Shown here piece by piece: positions 16,845 through 25,686 of a DNA stretch of 42,731 nucleotides. The notes below the pieces were generated by a model. That model ran no database searches. It was not told the origin of the DNA and worked only from the letters and a program-made list of their open reading frames with translations. Origin of the DNA: Crocosphaera watsonii WH 8501 (GTDB lineage: Bacteria > Cyanobacteriota > Cyanobacteriia > Cyanobacteriales > Microcystaceae); the NCBI RefSeq assembly GCF_000167195.1, contig NZ_AADV02000011.1, forward strand, positions 1 through 42,731. Reading direction: 5' to 3'. The translations under genes were made by a program, and so were the position numbers. How positions within the stretch are numbered: the stretch's first letter is position 1; every line of letters starts with the position of its first letter.

Positions 16845-17450
16845 TTAAAGCTCAAAATTTTCTTCAAACCATTGACGAGTCATGGGTTGTTCTACGATTA
16901 AACCTTCTCCTCCCAATACCTTTAAGGGTTCCCCTTCAACGGATAACCAAACTTGTCCCTTCTCATCTAAACTGCTGGCTGTGTACAACAATTGGGCTAA
17001 ACGTCCTGTCATAGAAGCACTACCACCCTCAGTTGTGAATTCGGAAGAGAGATTAATCCTTACCCCTTCTTCGTCTATTTTTAGGCTTAATAACTTAGTA
17101 TTTGGGGGTATAGTGGTGTAATTTTCAGCAGTTTCAGTCCCCGATAATAACTCTTTGACCCCAGTTTCGAGAATGTCTTCGTCTGTTAAAGACTTTGAGA
17201 TGCTTAAAGGACTCTCTTGCAGTTGTAAGCGATCGCCTCTACTATTTAGCCAATATACTTGTCCTTGTTTGTTTTTGGCAGAAGGTTGACTGATAGGGTT
17301 TTCTCTAGGGGTTGGGGGGGTGATATCAGTAGAATTACTCAACGTATGTATAGCCCACCAAGTGGTTATAGTTCCGGTGGTAAGCATTGCAGCGAGAATA
17401 CCCGCAATAAAACCAGTAGAGGAACGATTGTGACGTTCATTATTTTGCAT
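16845..17450 (-). CDS. GerMN domain-containing membrane-anchored protein
   Basis: A 201-residue protein with an N-terminal membrane anchor (about 14-34, FIAGILAAMLTTGTITTWWA), a proline-rich linker, then a GerMN domain from about 60 to 190. The domain shows GQVYWLNSRGDRLQL, LSGTETAENYTTIPPNTKLL, GVRINLSSEFTTEGGSASM and QVWLSVEGEPLKVLGG, the usual order of strands. In cyanobacteria such proteins are extracytoplasmic and of unknown role. AGAGGA lies 7 bases ahead of the ATG. The cysteine-repeat gene follows on the same strand. Confidence 0.88.
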   Translation of the reverse strand: MQNNERHNRSSTGFIAGILAAMLTTGTITTWWAIHTLSNSTDITPPTPRENPISQPSAKNKQGQVYWLNSRGDRLQLQESPLSISKSLTDEDILETGVKELLSGTETAENYTTIPPNTKLLSLKIDEEGVRINLSSEFTTEGGSASMTGRLAQLLYTASSLDEKGQVWLSVEGEPLKVLGGEGLIVEQPMTRQWFEENFEL

Positions 17451-17932
17451 ATTATTTTCCTCTTAATCTTTCTCTATTCCTGATGACGATTCTAGCCTAG
17501 ATAACAGTTCCTCAGTTTATCTTCAATGTCGGGGTGAAGACCCCCGTTACACGGATGCGCTTCGGTGGTGGAACAGTTAAATTAATTGTTTAAATCTTTA
17601 CATTTAATATCAGTAAATATTCCATTCATCTCCAGTAAGAACATTTAAGTAGTAGAATTTTTAATTGTTTAAATCTTTATGTTTAATGTCAGTAAGAGCA
17701 CTATTTGCAAAAAAAATAAAGATTTACAATGTGATTATTAGAGACGAAATTAATTTTTTGTAAATAGTGAAATAATAGTTCACTCCCATAGAATGTAGGG
17801 ATAGTGTCTATTTTTATCAAAATCAGTAATTTTAGACCATGGATTAAAAGTGCTACGAAAACTAGCAAAATATTTTGTTAAAGTGGCAAATGTCTGCGCG
17901 GAAAAGTAAAAATTTACGGAGGAATTGTAAAA
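17451..17932. other. Gene-free 480-bp region with a 34-bp direct repeat
   Basis: It lies between the diverging GerMN and protease genes. A 34-base segment (TAATTGTTTAAATCTTTA...CAGTAA) occurs at 17583-17616 and again, with about three differences, at 17662-17695. A small hairpin GGGGTGAAGACCCC lies near 17530. GGAGGA at 17918-17923 is a good ribosome-binding site for the protease. I see no other gene. Confidence 0.7.
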
Positions 17933-19555
17933 ATGATTTTTAATAACCAGGGACAGCTTATGGATGGCAGTGGTCAGTCTATTGTGATTCTAGACACAGG
18001 AATTGACTTAGATCATCCTTTTTTTGGTCCAGATTTAGATGGAGATGGAGTTTCAGATCGTATTGTTTACCACTATGATTTTGCAGCAACACCATTAACA
18101 AATTATAATGATCCCACGAGTAATGATGATAACGATGCCAGCGACTCTAATGGTCATGGGAGTCATGTAGCCAGCATTGCTGCTTCAAGTGATTCCAATT
18201 ATCCAGGAATAGCTCCTGGTGCTGATATTATTGTCCTGAAAGTTTTTGATAATAACAATTCAGGGAATTTTTTTGATATAGAACAAGCTTTACAGTGGGT
18301 AGTTGCCAATCAGCAACAATACAATATTGCCAGTGTCAATATGTCCCTCAGCACTGGAGGCAACTATGTAAACCCCACCAATTTTGGGATTATTCATGAT
18401 GAATTACAACAATTAGCTCAAGAAGATGTTATCGTCGTTTCTGCTGCGGGTAATACTGGACAGTATGGTGTATCCTATCCAGCAGCCAACCCTTATTCTT
18501 TAGCGGTTTCTTCCGTAGATGATTACAATAATAGAAATATTTCTTCTTTTTCTCAACATCATGAGACTTTAACCGATGTCTTTGCCGACGGGAGAAGTAT
18601 TCGAGCCGCCAATCAAAACGGTGGAACAACGGTTAAATCAGGAACAAGTATGGCGGCTCCTGCGGTTAGTGGAGCCATCGCAGTAGCGCAACAGTTAGCT
18701 GAGCAAGAGTTAGGCAGAAGATTAACTTTTGATGAAATTAAAACTGTACTCGCACAAGGGGATGACATTGTCGGTCCAGTTCAATACACAGATGACTACG
18801 ATGGCAAAGTCTTAAACATCAACAAATTAGGGAATGCTATCCTCGACATGGTGGAAACTCCCAGTGAGATTATCATTGCTCAAGCAGGTGATATTAGCAA
18901 TTTAGACCATAATAGTCAAACCATTGTCTTTGACCATGAGTTTACTAACCCAGTTATCTTTGCTCAACCCTTATCTTATAATGGGAGTGATGCATCCACT
19001 ATCAGAATTACTGATATTCAAGGCGATCGCTTCTCTGTAAAACTTCAAGAAACCAATTTAAGAAACCAAGAGACTAACGAGGGCAATCATCTAAAAGAAA
19101 CTTCCGGTTTCTTAGTGCTTGAGAAAGGTATCTGGGAACTATCTGACGGCACTATTATCGAAGTGGGTACTACCACTACCGATGCCACCACTAAATCCGG
19201 TTGGGAAAGTATCACCTTTAACCATGATTTTGACGATGCTCCTATAATTTTAACCCAAGTTCAAACCGACAATGATGCTACCTTTGTGCAAACTCGTCAG
19301 AAGAATATCACCGAAAATGGATTTGAGCTTGCCTTAGAAGAAGAAGAAGCTTATCTTAATACTGGACATGGAGCAGAAACCATCGCTTGGTTAGCAATTT
19401 CTCCAGGACAAGGTGACTGGGATGGCAACGCTTTTATGGCAGGTAATACGGGGGATCAAGTTACCCATAATTGGCATACTGTTGACTTTGGCAACCTCTT
19501 CAACAACGCCCCTAAATTCTTTGGTAATATTGCTAGTGCAGCTTGGCGAAAGTAA
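17933..19555 (+). CDS. Subtilisin-like S8 serine protease, 3' end altered by IS630
   Basis: The catalytic triad of the S8 family is intact: Asp21 in VILDTGIDLDHP, His75 in NGHGSHVAS and Ser239 in SGTSMAAP, with the oxyanion Asn174 in SAAGNTG. The catalytic domain fills about residues 1-310. The C-terminal part (about 315-535) has two similar modules (SQTIVFDHEFTNPVIFAQPL; ITFNHDFDDAPIILTQVQ), which resemble the H-type-lectin-like modules found in cyanobacterial surface proteins. No signal peptide or prodomain is seen, which is odd for a subtilase. The last residues (SAAWRK) are encoded by the end of the IS630 element. Without the insertion the frame would end SLSRRKK. A third module may have been lost earlier. 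Confidence 0.88.
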   Translation: MIFNNQGQLMDGSGQSIVILDTGIDLDHPFFGPDLDGDGVSDRIVYHYDFAATPLTNYNDPTSNDDNDASDSNGHGSHVASIAASSDSNYPGIAPGADIIVLKVFDNNNSGNFFDIEQALQWVVANQQQYNIASVNMSLSTGGNYVNPTNFGIIHDELQQLAQEDVIVVSAAGNTGQYGVSYPAANPYSLAVSSVDDYNNRNISSFSQHHETLTDVFADGRSIRAANQNGGTTVKSGTSMAAPAVSGAIAVAQQLAEQELGRRLTFDEIKTVLAQGDDIVGPVQYTDDYDGKVLNINKLGNAILDMVETPSEIIIAQAGDISNLDHNSQTIVFDHEFTNPVIFAQPLSYNGSDASTIRITDIQGDRFSVKLQETNLRNQETNEGNHLKETSGFLVLEKGIWELSDGTIIEVGTTTTDATTKSGWESITFNHDFDDAPIILTQVQTDNDATFVQTRQKNITENGFELALEEEEAYLNTGHGAETIAWLAISPGQGDWDGNAFMAGNTGDQVTHNWHTVDFGNLFNNAPKFFGNIASAAWRK

Positions 19556-19605
19556 TCCACCAGATTTTTAATGAAACTAACGGAAGAATCTCGAAGTTGA
19601 TGTCC

Positions 19606-20142
19606 ATGATAAAAGCATTGCCAATTAACCTCTCCAACCTACAGAAAACAGTACTCCAACAAATAGTGAGAGGGACAACAAACCCCTATCGCCTTGTTAG
19701 ACGAGCCAAGCTAATCTTAGCCGCAGCATCAGGAGAGAGCAATAGTTCGATTAGTCGAAGATTAGAATTAGACCGAGTACAAGTGCGTCAGTGGCGATCG
19801 CGATGGTTTGAGGAGAGAGAAAAACTGAGTGCCGCCGAAGAACAACAGGTAACGGAGAAAGCATTAATGGTCTTGATCAAAGGAATTTTAAGCGATCGCC
19901 CAAGACCTGGAACAACAAAATCCTTTACGGTCGAACAAGTAGTCCAGATTGTAGAGATCGCTTGTGAAGAATGTGAAAAATCAGACAGACCAGTGAGCCA
20001 TTGGACACCTTCAGAGTTGGCGGATGAAGCCATAAAAAGAGGAATTGTCGAAAAGATTTCCCCCCGTAGTGTGGGGCGTTTTTTAAAAAGAAGCGACATT
20101 ACAACCACATCTCGTTCGTTACTGGTTAAATGCCAAAATTGA
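19606..20142 (+). CDS. IS630 transposase, first reading frame
   Basis: Encodes the N-terminal half of an IS630-type transposase from the ATG at 19606: a helix-turn-helix region (RAKLILAAASGESNSSISRR and LDRVQVRQWRSRW), then DRPRPGTTKSFTVEQ and SPRSVGRFLKRSD. The reading frame ends with about 13 out-of-family residues. The natural continuation (LQPHLVRYWLNAK) lies in the +1 frame, which is open from 20087. So a frame change between about 20087 and 20142 is needed to make a full protein. It may be a one-base mutation or a programmed shift, as described for some IS630 elements. Confidence 0.8.
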   Translation: MIKALPINLSNLQKTVLQQIVRGTTNPYRLVRRAKLILAAASGESNSSISRRLELDRVQVRQWRSRWFEEREKLSAAEEQQVTEKALMVLIKGILSDRPRPGTTKSFTVEQVVQIVEIACEECEKSDRPVSHWTPSELADEAIKRGIVEKISPRSVGRFLKRSDITTTSRSLLVKCQN

Positions 20143-20848
20143 TGATCCCTTAAAATTTAAAAAGCAAGTCAAATATATCTGTGAACTTCATCAAGAAGCT
20201 AAAACTTTGTTAGAACAAGGAATTCATTTAATTAGTACAGATGAAATGACAGGGATTCAAGCTCTTGAGAGATTATTTCCGAACAAAAGAATCAAGCCTA
20301 AACAAGTAGAAAAAATCGAATTTGAATATGAAAGACACGGAACTTTAAGCTTGATTGCGAACTGGGATGTGGCAAGAGGAAAAATTGTTAGTCCCTCTAT
20401 TGGACCGACAAGAACAGAACAAGATTTTTCTGAACATATCCAGAGAACGATTAAGATTGATGAAAAAGCAGAATGGATTTTTATTGTAGATCAACTCAAC
20501 ACTCATAAATCGGAAAGCTTAGTCAAATTAGTAGCAGAAAGCTGTGGAATTACTATTGATTTGGGGAGAAAAGGAAAGGAGGGGATTTTGCAATCTATGG
20601 ACAGCAGAGCAGATTTTTTATCAGATGAATCTCATCGAATTCGCTTTGTTTATATTCCCAAACATACATCGTGGCTTAATCAAATTGAGTGTTGGTTTTC
20701 GATCTTAGTCCGGCGTTTACTCAAAAGAATTACTGTCCGTTCAACTGAAGAACTATCCCAAAAAATTCTCAATTTTATTGATTACTTTAATCAACATTTT
20801 GCTAAGCCGTTCGTTTGGAAATTTAAGGGCTTTAAAGATCATAAGTGA
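20087..20848 (+). CDS. IS630 transposase, second reading frame with DDE core
   Basis: This frame holds the catalytic domain: first Asp in LISTDEMTGIQA, second Asp in IFIVDQLNTH and the final Glu in WLNQIECWFSIL, the IS630/Tc1-mariner DDE arrangement. The frame is open from 20087 but has no good start before an in-frame TTG at 20207, so it is probably made only as an extension of the first frame. It ends 30 bases before the right end of the element. I cannot tell from sequence whether the element is active. Confidence 0.8.
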   Translation, partial: KEATLQPHLVRYWLNAKIDDPLKFKKQVKYICELHQEAKTLLEQGIHLISTDEMTGIQALERLFPNKRIKPKQVEKIEFEYERHGTLSLIANWDVARGKIVSPSIGPTRTEQDFSEHIQRTIKIDEKAEWIFIVDQLNTHKSESLVKLVAESCGITIDLGRKGKEGILQSMDSRADFLSDESHRIRFVYIPKHTSWLNQIECWFSILVRRLLKRITVRSTEELSQKILNFIDYFNQHFAKPFVWKFKGFKDHK

Positions 20849-20915
20849 CTGGTGGATTATTTTTGCTAAGCTGCACTAGTTTGTCAAGACGAAAAAAATA
20901 ATTTTTTTGTACTAT

Positions 20916-23201
20916 TCAGTAAACAGTGTAAACCAAGACGGGGACTCGTTTATAAGCAGGGGTTTGCGATCGCTTATCGAGATGTGCTTTCATCAAGATA
21001 TTAGCTTCAGGATAGAACATTAACGCTGCACCTTGTTTAATTTCACCGCAAATAATCTCAATATTGTGCAATTTTCCTCCATCTCCTTGTACTGTTACCC
21101 GTTGATGTTCATTTAAACCAGCTTTATGCACATCATCAACATTCATTAAAATACAATAACGGTGAGGCATATTGCGATAGGGATCATCGTTACGATAGAC
21201 TACCGTGTTATGTTGACGATAACTGCGTCCAGTAATTAATGCAACCACCACCCCAGAAAAGGGTTGAGACACGCCAAACTCTTTGGGTTGGGGTAAAGTA
21301 ATGGTGGGTAAGGGTGTTTCCTGCATGATAGCTTTACCTGACGCTGTGGGAAACTTAGGTTCTGTAAAAATGCGTCCTGAAATAGTAAATTCTTCTTCTG
21401 TTTCGTCTATCTTGGCAATTTTTTCGTAACCCGGAATGGTTTCAGAAATAAGTTTTCTCACATAATGAGTGTCTTGTAACTTGCGCCAGTTTACGGGATC
21501 ATCTCCTAAGAGACGATGGGCTAATTCTGTGATAAAGTCTATTTCTGAGATAAGATCGGCGTTTTTTAGGTGAGTTTTCCCCTCATCATTCAACCTAACA
21601 AAATTATTCCCCGACTCAACAGTAGTTTTATGGGGGTTTTCAAACCTTGCATAGACAGGAAGGATAATAGTATTTTCTGCTGCGAGGCCGTGAAAATGTC
21701 CTAAGTTGGGTTTTGTGGAGAGATATATAACGGTTTCGATGTTATGTAATGCGCGTTTTGCTTGGGTTAAGTCAGGGTTAGCTGCATAAAGATTTCCTCC
21801 CAAACATAACAAAGTATCCACCTTGTTGTCATCTGCTGCATCTATTAGCGATCGCGCGTCATAACCTGGGGTACGATTAAGCGATCGCCCTAATAACCTT
21901 TCTAATGCTTCTTGGATCTCTTTTTTGAGGTTGTTGGTAACTCCCATAGATCCAAAACCTTGGACGTTAGAATGGCCACGAATAGGCATTAACCCTGCAC
22001 CTAATTTTCCCACATTTGCGGTCATTAATGCTGTGTTAGCAATACTAAAAATAGTTTCCACACCGTGTAACTGTTGCGTAACACCCATGGCCCAAGCAAA
22101 GACAACACCTTTTGCATTGCTGATGAGAGTTGCAGCAGTTTCTATGTCTTCTTGGGAAACACCACAAGTCTCTGTTATAGTTTCCCAGGAAGTTGCTTGA
22201 GACTGTTGTAGAATAGTCTGCCAATTTTCTGTATAATTTTGCAAGAAATCTTGTTTAACTAAACCTCTTTCTATTAAAGACTTTTGTATCCCCACAAAGA
22301 TAGCGAGATCGCTACCCGGATCAGGTTTTAAGAATAAAGATGCAATATTTGATCCCGAGATGAGAGACTTAACGGGAAATGCAGGAGAAGCGAACTTTTT
22401 TAACCCTATTTCTTCCACGGGGTTAATAACGATAACTGTCCCCCCGCGATCGCGTATTTTAATTAACTCATTCATCAGACGAGGGTGGTTTGCTGGTGCA
22501 TTGGAACCCACCAATACCACACATTCTGATGCTTTTAAGCTTTCCAAACTGACTAAAGATGTCCCTGTACCAAACACGGTTTTTAACCCTACTGCTGAGG
22601 CACGATGGCACAAATCAGAACAATCTGCTAGGTTATTAGAGCCAAGCGATCGCATCATCAACTGTAAGAGATAAGCTGCTTCGTTAGATGAACGTCCGGA
22701 ACTATAGGAAGCAATGCGATCTGAAGGTTTCTTAAATGCTGTTTCAACTAAGTTATAAACCTCATCCCAACTAATGCGTTGATAATGACTGTCCCCCTTG
22801 CGTAGAATAACAGGGAACGTTAAACGGCCGAGTCTATCTGCTTCTTGAGAGTTTAACTGTTGTAAGTCTGTGAGGGAATATTGTTCAAAAAAGTGGGGTG
22901 TTATTCCTGGTTGTAACTCGGATGATATTGCTTCGACACTTTTAACACACCGTTGTAGGGTTTCCCCGACTTCATTACTAAACCCACCTTTTTGGCCTCC
23001 GGTTCCCCACGCGCAAGATAAACAAGCACTTTTGTGAAATAGGGTTTTCCACAGTTGCACCCCATCAGCAGAAAGAGTGTAGTTGGCCCAGTCTTCTATT
23101 AAGGGTAAACCACCGCCCATTTTTTTGCCAGGGTGAGGGGTTAAGGGGTTGTTGTCGGGTTGGTTGGTGTTGTCCACAGTTAATGAATAATATTTGGACA
23201 A
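20916..23201 (-). CDS. YdeP-like molybdopterin-dependent oxidoreductase
   Basis: A 761-residue protein of the FdhA-like/YdeP branch of the molybdopterin oxidoreductases. It has the same length as E. coli YdeP, which is linked to acid resistance with an unknown substrate. Near the N-terminus SACLSCAWGTGG resembles the start of this subgroup, which lacks the complete four-cysteine Fe-S motif of true formate dehydrogenases. DCSDLCHRASAVGL marks the cofactor-binding region. There is no selenocysteine codon. VVLVGSNAPANHPRLM and GAGLMPIRGHSNVQG are molybdopterin-binding segments, and the C-terminal molydop-binding domain (ALITGRSYRQHNT) is present. No partner Fe-S or FdhD gene is in the window. 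The start at 23201 is fair, but a later Met is possible. Confidence 0.88.
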   Translation of the reverse strand: MSKYYSLTVDNTNQPDNNPLTPHPGKKMGGGLPLIEDWANYTLSADGVQLWKTLFHKSACLSCAWGTGGQKGGFSNEVGETLQRCVKSVEAISSELQPGITPHFFEQYSLTDLQQLNSQEADRLGRLTFPVILRKGDSHYQRISWDEVYNLVETAFKKPSDRIASYSSGRSSNEAAYLLQLMMRSLGSNNLADCSDLCHRASAVGLKTVFGTGTSLVSLESLKASECVVLVGSNAPANHPRLMNELIKIRDRGGTVIVINPVEEIGLKKFASPAFPVKSLISGSNIASLFLKPDPGSDLAIFVGIQKSLIERGLVKQDFLQNYTENWQTILQQSQATSWETITETCGVSQEDIETAATLISNAKGVVFAWAMGVTQQLHGVETIFSIANTALMTANVGKLGAGLMPIRGHSNVQGFGSMGVTNNLKKEIQEALERLLGRSLNRTPGYDARSLIDAADDNKVDTLLCLGGNLYAANPDLTQAKRALHNIETVIYLSTKPNLGHFHGLAAENTIILPVYARFENPHKTTVESGNNFVRLNDEGKTHLKNADLISEIDFITELAHRLLGDDPVNWRKLQDTHYVRKLISETIPGYEKIAKIDETEEEFTISGRIFTEPKFPTASGKAIMQETPLPTITLPQPKEFGVSQPFSGVVVALITGRSYRQHNTVVYRNDDPYRNMPHRYCILMNVDDVHKAGLNEHQRVTVQGDGGKLHNIEIICGEIKQGAALMFYPEANILMKAHLDKRSQTPAYKRVPVLVYTVY

Positions 23202-23292
23202 GAATAATTTTGAAGATGTCCTCTAATTATAGAGACTTTCTGGCGTTTATTTATCAATCGTTAAGATCATTTTATCTCAAAACTCATTGTAG

Positions 23293-23354
23293 GGTGGGTT
23301 AGACGGCGATAATTTAGGTTATCACAAGAATATAAAAATCCGTCGTAACCCACC
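23293..23354. repeat. Inverted repeat family 3 (GGTGGGTTA ends), copy 1
   Basis: GGTGGGTTAGACGG at 23293-23306 pairs with CCGTCGTAACCCACC at 23340-23354 with one bulge, around a 33-base spacer. It lies in the 289-base gap between the oxidoreductase and the exported-protein remnant, which otherwise holds no gene. A similar but weaker copy is at 34243-34300. Confidence 0.7.
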
Positions 23355-23490
23355 ATCTTCGTTAACATAATATATTACCATTTCCGTGTAATTACTGATA
23401 GAAAAATTTGTTACTGGGGAATACTTAGTGTGTAAGGAAAAAGTTATTTTTCTTCTGTTAATCTAGTCATTTAACTTAGGTAATATCTGT

Positions 23491-23815
23491 ATGTCTCGCA
23501 ATTTTTTATTCAACTTAACTACTCTTATCACGGGAACCACTGCTGTATTATTTCTGAGTCAAACTAATATCGCTGAAGCAGCAACCATTGAATTCTTTAA
23601 TTAAAGTGATTTTGCTAATGCTGCTGGAGATTTAACGTTAATTGATTTTGATTCATTAACTCCTGGTAATGGGGTAATAACAGGAAATGAATTTATCAAT
23701 GAAGGATTAAGTATTGTTCAAAGAGATGGTCAACCAATTAATGTTATTAGTACATCCTTCTTTTTTGGTGGAGGATTTAATGATAATCTATCAGAAAACT
23801 ATGACTTTATTTTAA
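23491..23815 (+). pseudogene. Exported (PEP-CTERM-type?) protein remnant, stop codon and IS66 insertion
   Basis: The first 35 codons give a clean signal peptide (FNLTTLITGTTAVLFLSQ, then IAEAAT). An in-frame TAA follows in EFFN*SDFA, where a CAA would give Gln. The frame then continues SDFANAAGDLTLIDFDSLTP and GNEFINEGLSIVQRDG up to the right end of IS66 copy 2. Two independent hits (nonsense change and insertion) make it a pseudogene. The sequence resembles cyanobacterial PEP-CTERM surface proteins, but the C-terminal sorting signal, if any, is lost, so that label is tentative. Confidence 0.7.
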
Positions 23816-25686
23816 GTAACTGCTCACCGCAACAAAAAAGTCTTATTGAAAAGCACTACAAACAACATCAGTTGAGTCAACAAAAATATAAGCCCTGTGA
23901 TTTAGCGTAAAATTTAAGCTAATTTATTACGGCTATTTTAATGACTAACATTCCCAGAATCAAGTCTTTTTAAAACCTCAAATAAAAACGACAATATGAG
24001 AAAAAAAAGAATAGTAAAATAGTTTTTTGTTAGCGGATATTATCCGCTAACCCTGTGTATTTTTGTGCAGAGAGATAGGGGGATCAAGAAAAATCTATCC
24101 CCCATCGGCTCCGGAGCCTTTTACATCTCTAATCCTGGGGGACTCCGACCAGCTAATGAAAATAATTCGCATAATTGGACAATGGCATTTTGCCCCTGTA
24201 ATCTCATGGTCTCTAAAAAACTGAACATTTGGGTGACTAACTCTGCACCCCAGTCGCTTCTTGCTCCCCCACTTACTTTGCGGTGAATGACAATGGGACG
24301 TAAAGCTCTCTCAGCATCATTATTATCTGGTTTGACTTCAGGATAAGTTAGAAAGGTGAACCACTCTTCCCAATGACGTTTGAGACGGTTAATCAATCTT
24401 TGTGCATCATAAGGCCATCCTTTTTTGGGAGTTGCTTTAAAAATCTTTTGCAGTGAGTTCTCGACTTCTGTTCTTTTGGAGCCTAAGTCTTCAAGGGTTA
24501 AATTTCGAGCATGATAATGACGATAATGGATACGGGCGGTTGCTAAAACTTGCTGTACATCGGCAGCAAATTCTCGATTCGCTTGAAAACGACTGGTTTT
24601 AAGGGACTCTAACTCTCGTTCTAAATGTGCCAGACATTTCTGTTTGGCCATCGCACTTTGTCTAAAGTAGGCACTATAGCAGTCACTGGTGAGGATGCCC
24701 TTAAAATCTGCTCCTAACAATTTCTCGACTTCTGCGGAGCTTCTAGTGGGAGCCAACATCAACACACAGACCTCATTTGATGTGGCTACCCAAACCCAAT
24801 ACTTGATGCCATCGATGCAATAACTGGTTTCGTCAACACATCGGATTCCTGGCTGCTGGATGTACTTTAACCACTGTTGGGTCAAGGGTTCTAAACTTTC
24901 TTGAAACCATTTGTGCATTTTGGCAAGGCTCCCTTGAGAAATGGGAATGCCAAAGACATACTCTATAAAATGTTCCTGTTTACGCCATGTAAGATTACCC
25001 CCATAGCCAAGCCAGCCCACGATGCTACTTAATCGCGCCCCATAACTGAATCCTTCTTTAACTCCCAATGGAACAGGACTGTAATCTGACCATCCACAAC
25101 TAGGACATTTATAGAATCCGCGACGATATTCCCTGATTTCTATGGGTTGGTCTACTACTTCAGCCACTTGCTGGACTTTTTCGGGAACTACTTCATCTCG
25201 TTCCACTGAACCCCCACAAACAGGACAGTTTTCTAGTTCTAAAGTGACTATCTTATCGGGCTGACCAAAACCATTACGGGTCTTCCCTGGGTGGTCATAT
25301 TTTGGTCCGCGTTTAAATCCTTTTTTGCGTTTCTTTTTGTCAGAAGGCTTTTTTAGTTGGTCTGATGATGGGGGGACTGAACTGTTTTTTGAGTTACGGT
25401 TTTTTAGCTTATCTCTCTCTTCTTTCAATTTTTCAATTTCTTGCTGTTGTGTAGAGATTTGTTGTTGTTGCTGGTCAATCAGTCTTTGTTGAAGAGATAA
25501 CTGTTGTTGTGCCTTGACTAGCCACTCAATCATGAAGACATTGTTCGCCAACTGTTCATCGGCGATAGCTCTAACTAGCTTTGAATCAATGGTAGCATTT
25601 GTGGTCATAACCCCCACTATACATAAAAATCCCCGATTTTACCTTTATGTTGTCAAGACAGATTCTTTATTGCGGTGAGCAATTAC
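23816..25686 (-). mobile_element. IS66-family insertion sequence, copy 2 (inverted relative to copy 1)
   Basis: It is nearly identical to copy 1 over 1.87 kb, with the same ends and the same palindrome after the transposase gene. Flanking bases are tattttaa and gttttgtc, which do not match. Its left neighbour is the exported-protein remnant; its right neighbour is the 3' end of DUF772 copy 2, cut inside the transposase C-terminus. Copies 1 and 2 form a 24-kb-spaced inverted pair. Confidence 0.9.
24121..25608 (-). CDS. IS66 family transposase (TnpC), copy 2
   Basis: Complete, about 495 residues, with the same domain order as copy 1: Gln-rich coiled coil, CPVCGG/CPSCGW zinc-binding pairs and the DDE core (CVDETSY, SDCYSAY, NNDAERALRP). 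It differs from copy 1 at five residues. I prefer the ATG at 25608; the in-frame GTG at 25617 is an alternative. Confidence 0.93.
   Translation of the reverse strand: MTTNATIDSKLVRAIADEQLANNVFMIEWLVKAQQQLSLQQRLIDQQQQQISTQQQEIEKLKEERDKLKNRNSKNSSVPPSSDQLKKPSDKKKRKKGFKRGPKYDHPGKTRNGFGQPDKIVTLELENCPVCGGSVERDEVVPEKVQQVAEVVDQPIEIREYRRGFYKCPSCGWSDYSPVPLGVKEGFSYGARLSSIVGWLGYGGNLTWRKQEHFIEYVFGIPISQGSLAKMHKWFQESLEPLTQQWLKYIQQPGIRCVDETSYCIDGIKYWVWVATSNEVCVLMLAPTRSSAEVEKLLGADFKGILTSDCYSAYFRQSAMAKQKCLAHLERELESLKTSRFQANREFAADVQQVLATARIHYRHYHARNLTLEDLGSKRTEVENSLQKIFKATPKKGWPYDAQRLINRLKRHWEEWFTFLTYPEVKPDNNDAERALRPIVIHRKVSGGARSDWGAELVTQMFSFLETMRLQGQNAIVQLCELFSLAGRSPPGLEM

Larger units (their letters stand above)
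19536..20876 (+). mobile_element. IS630-family insertion sequence at a CTAG target
   Basis: The ends are imperfect inverted repeats of about 28 bases: GTGCAGCTTGGCGAAAG... at the left and its near complement ...TTGCTAAGCTGCAC at the right, with TAATCCACCAG shared exactly inside both. Both ends are flanked by TA (19534-19535 and 20877-20878) within CTAG, the target and duplication typical of IS630. Removing the element and one TA restores a continuous sequence ATTGCTAGTTTGTC. Confidence 0.9.

Noticed and set aside
17521-17575. Possible tRNA or structured RNA (GGGGTGAAGACCCC and nearby G/C-rich words)
   Set aside because: No cloverleaf, no T-loop GTTCRA and no CCA end; only one small hairpin.
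20916-23201. True formate dehydrogenase
   Set aside because: The N-terminal Fe-S four-cysteine motif and the active-site Sec/Cys context of formate dehydrogenases are not seen; the length and motifs fit YdeP-like proteins.
1002-25686. Composite transposon bounded by the two IS66 copies
   Set aside because: The enclosed genes are housekeeping-like, the block is 21 kb, and there is no target duplication at the outer ends.
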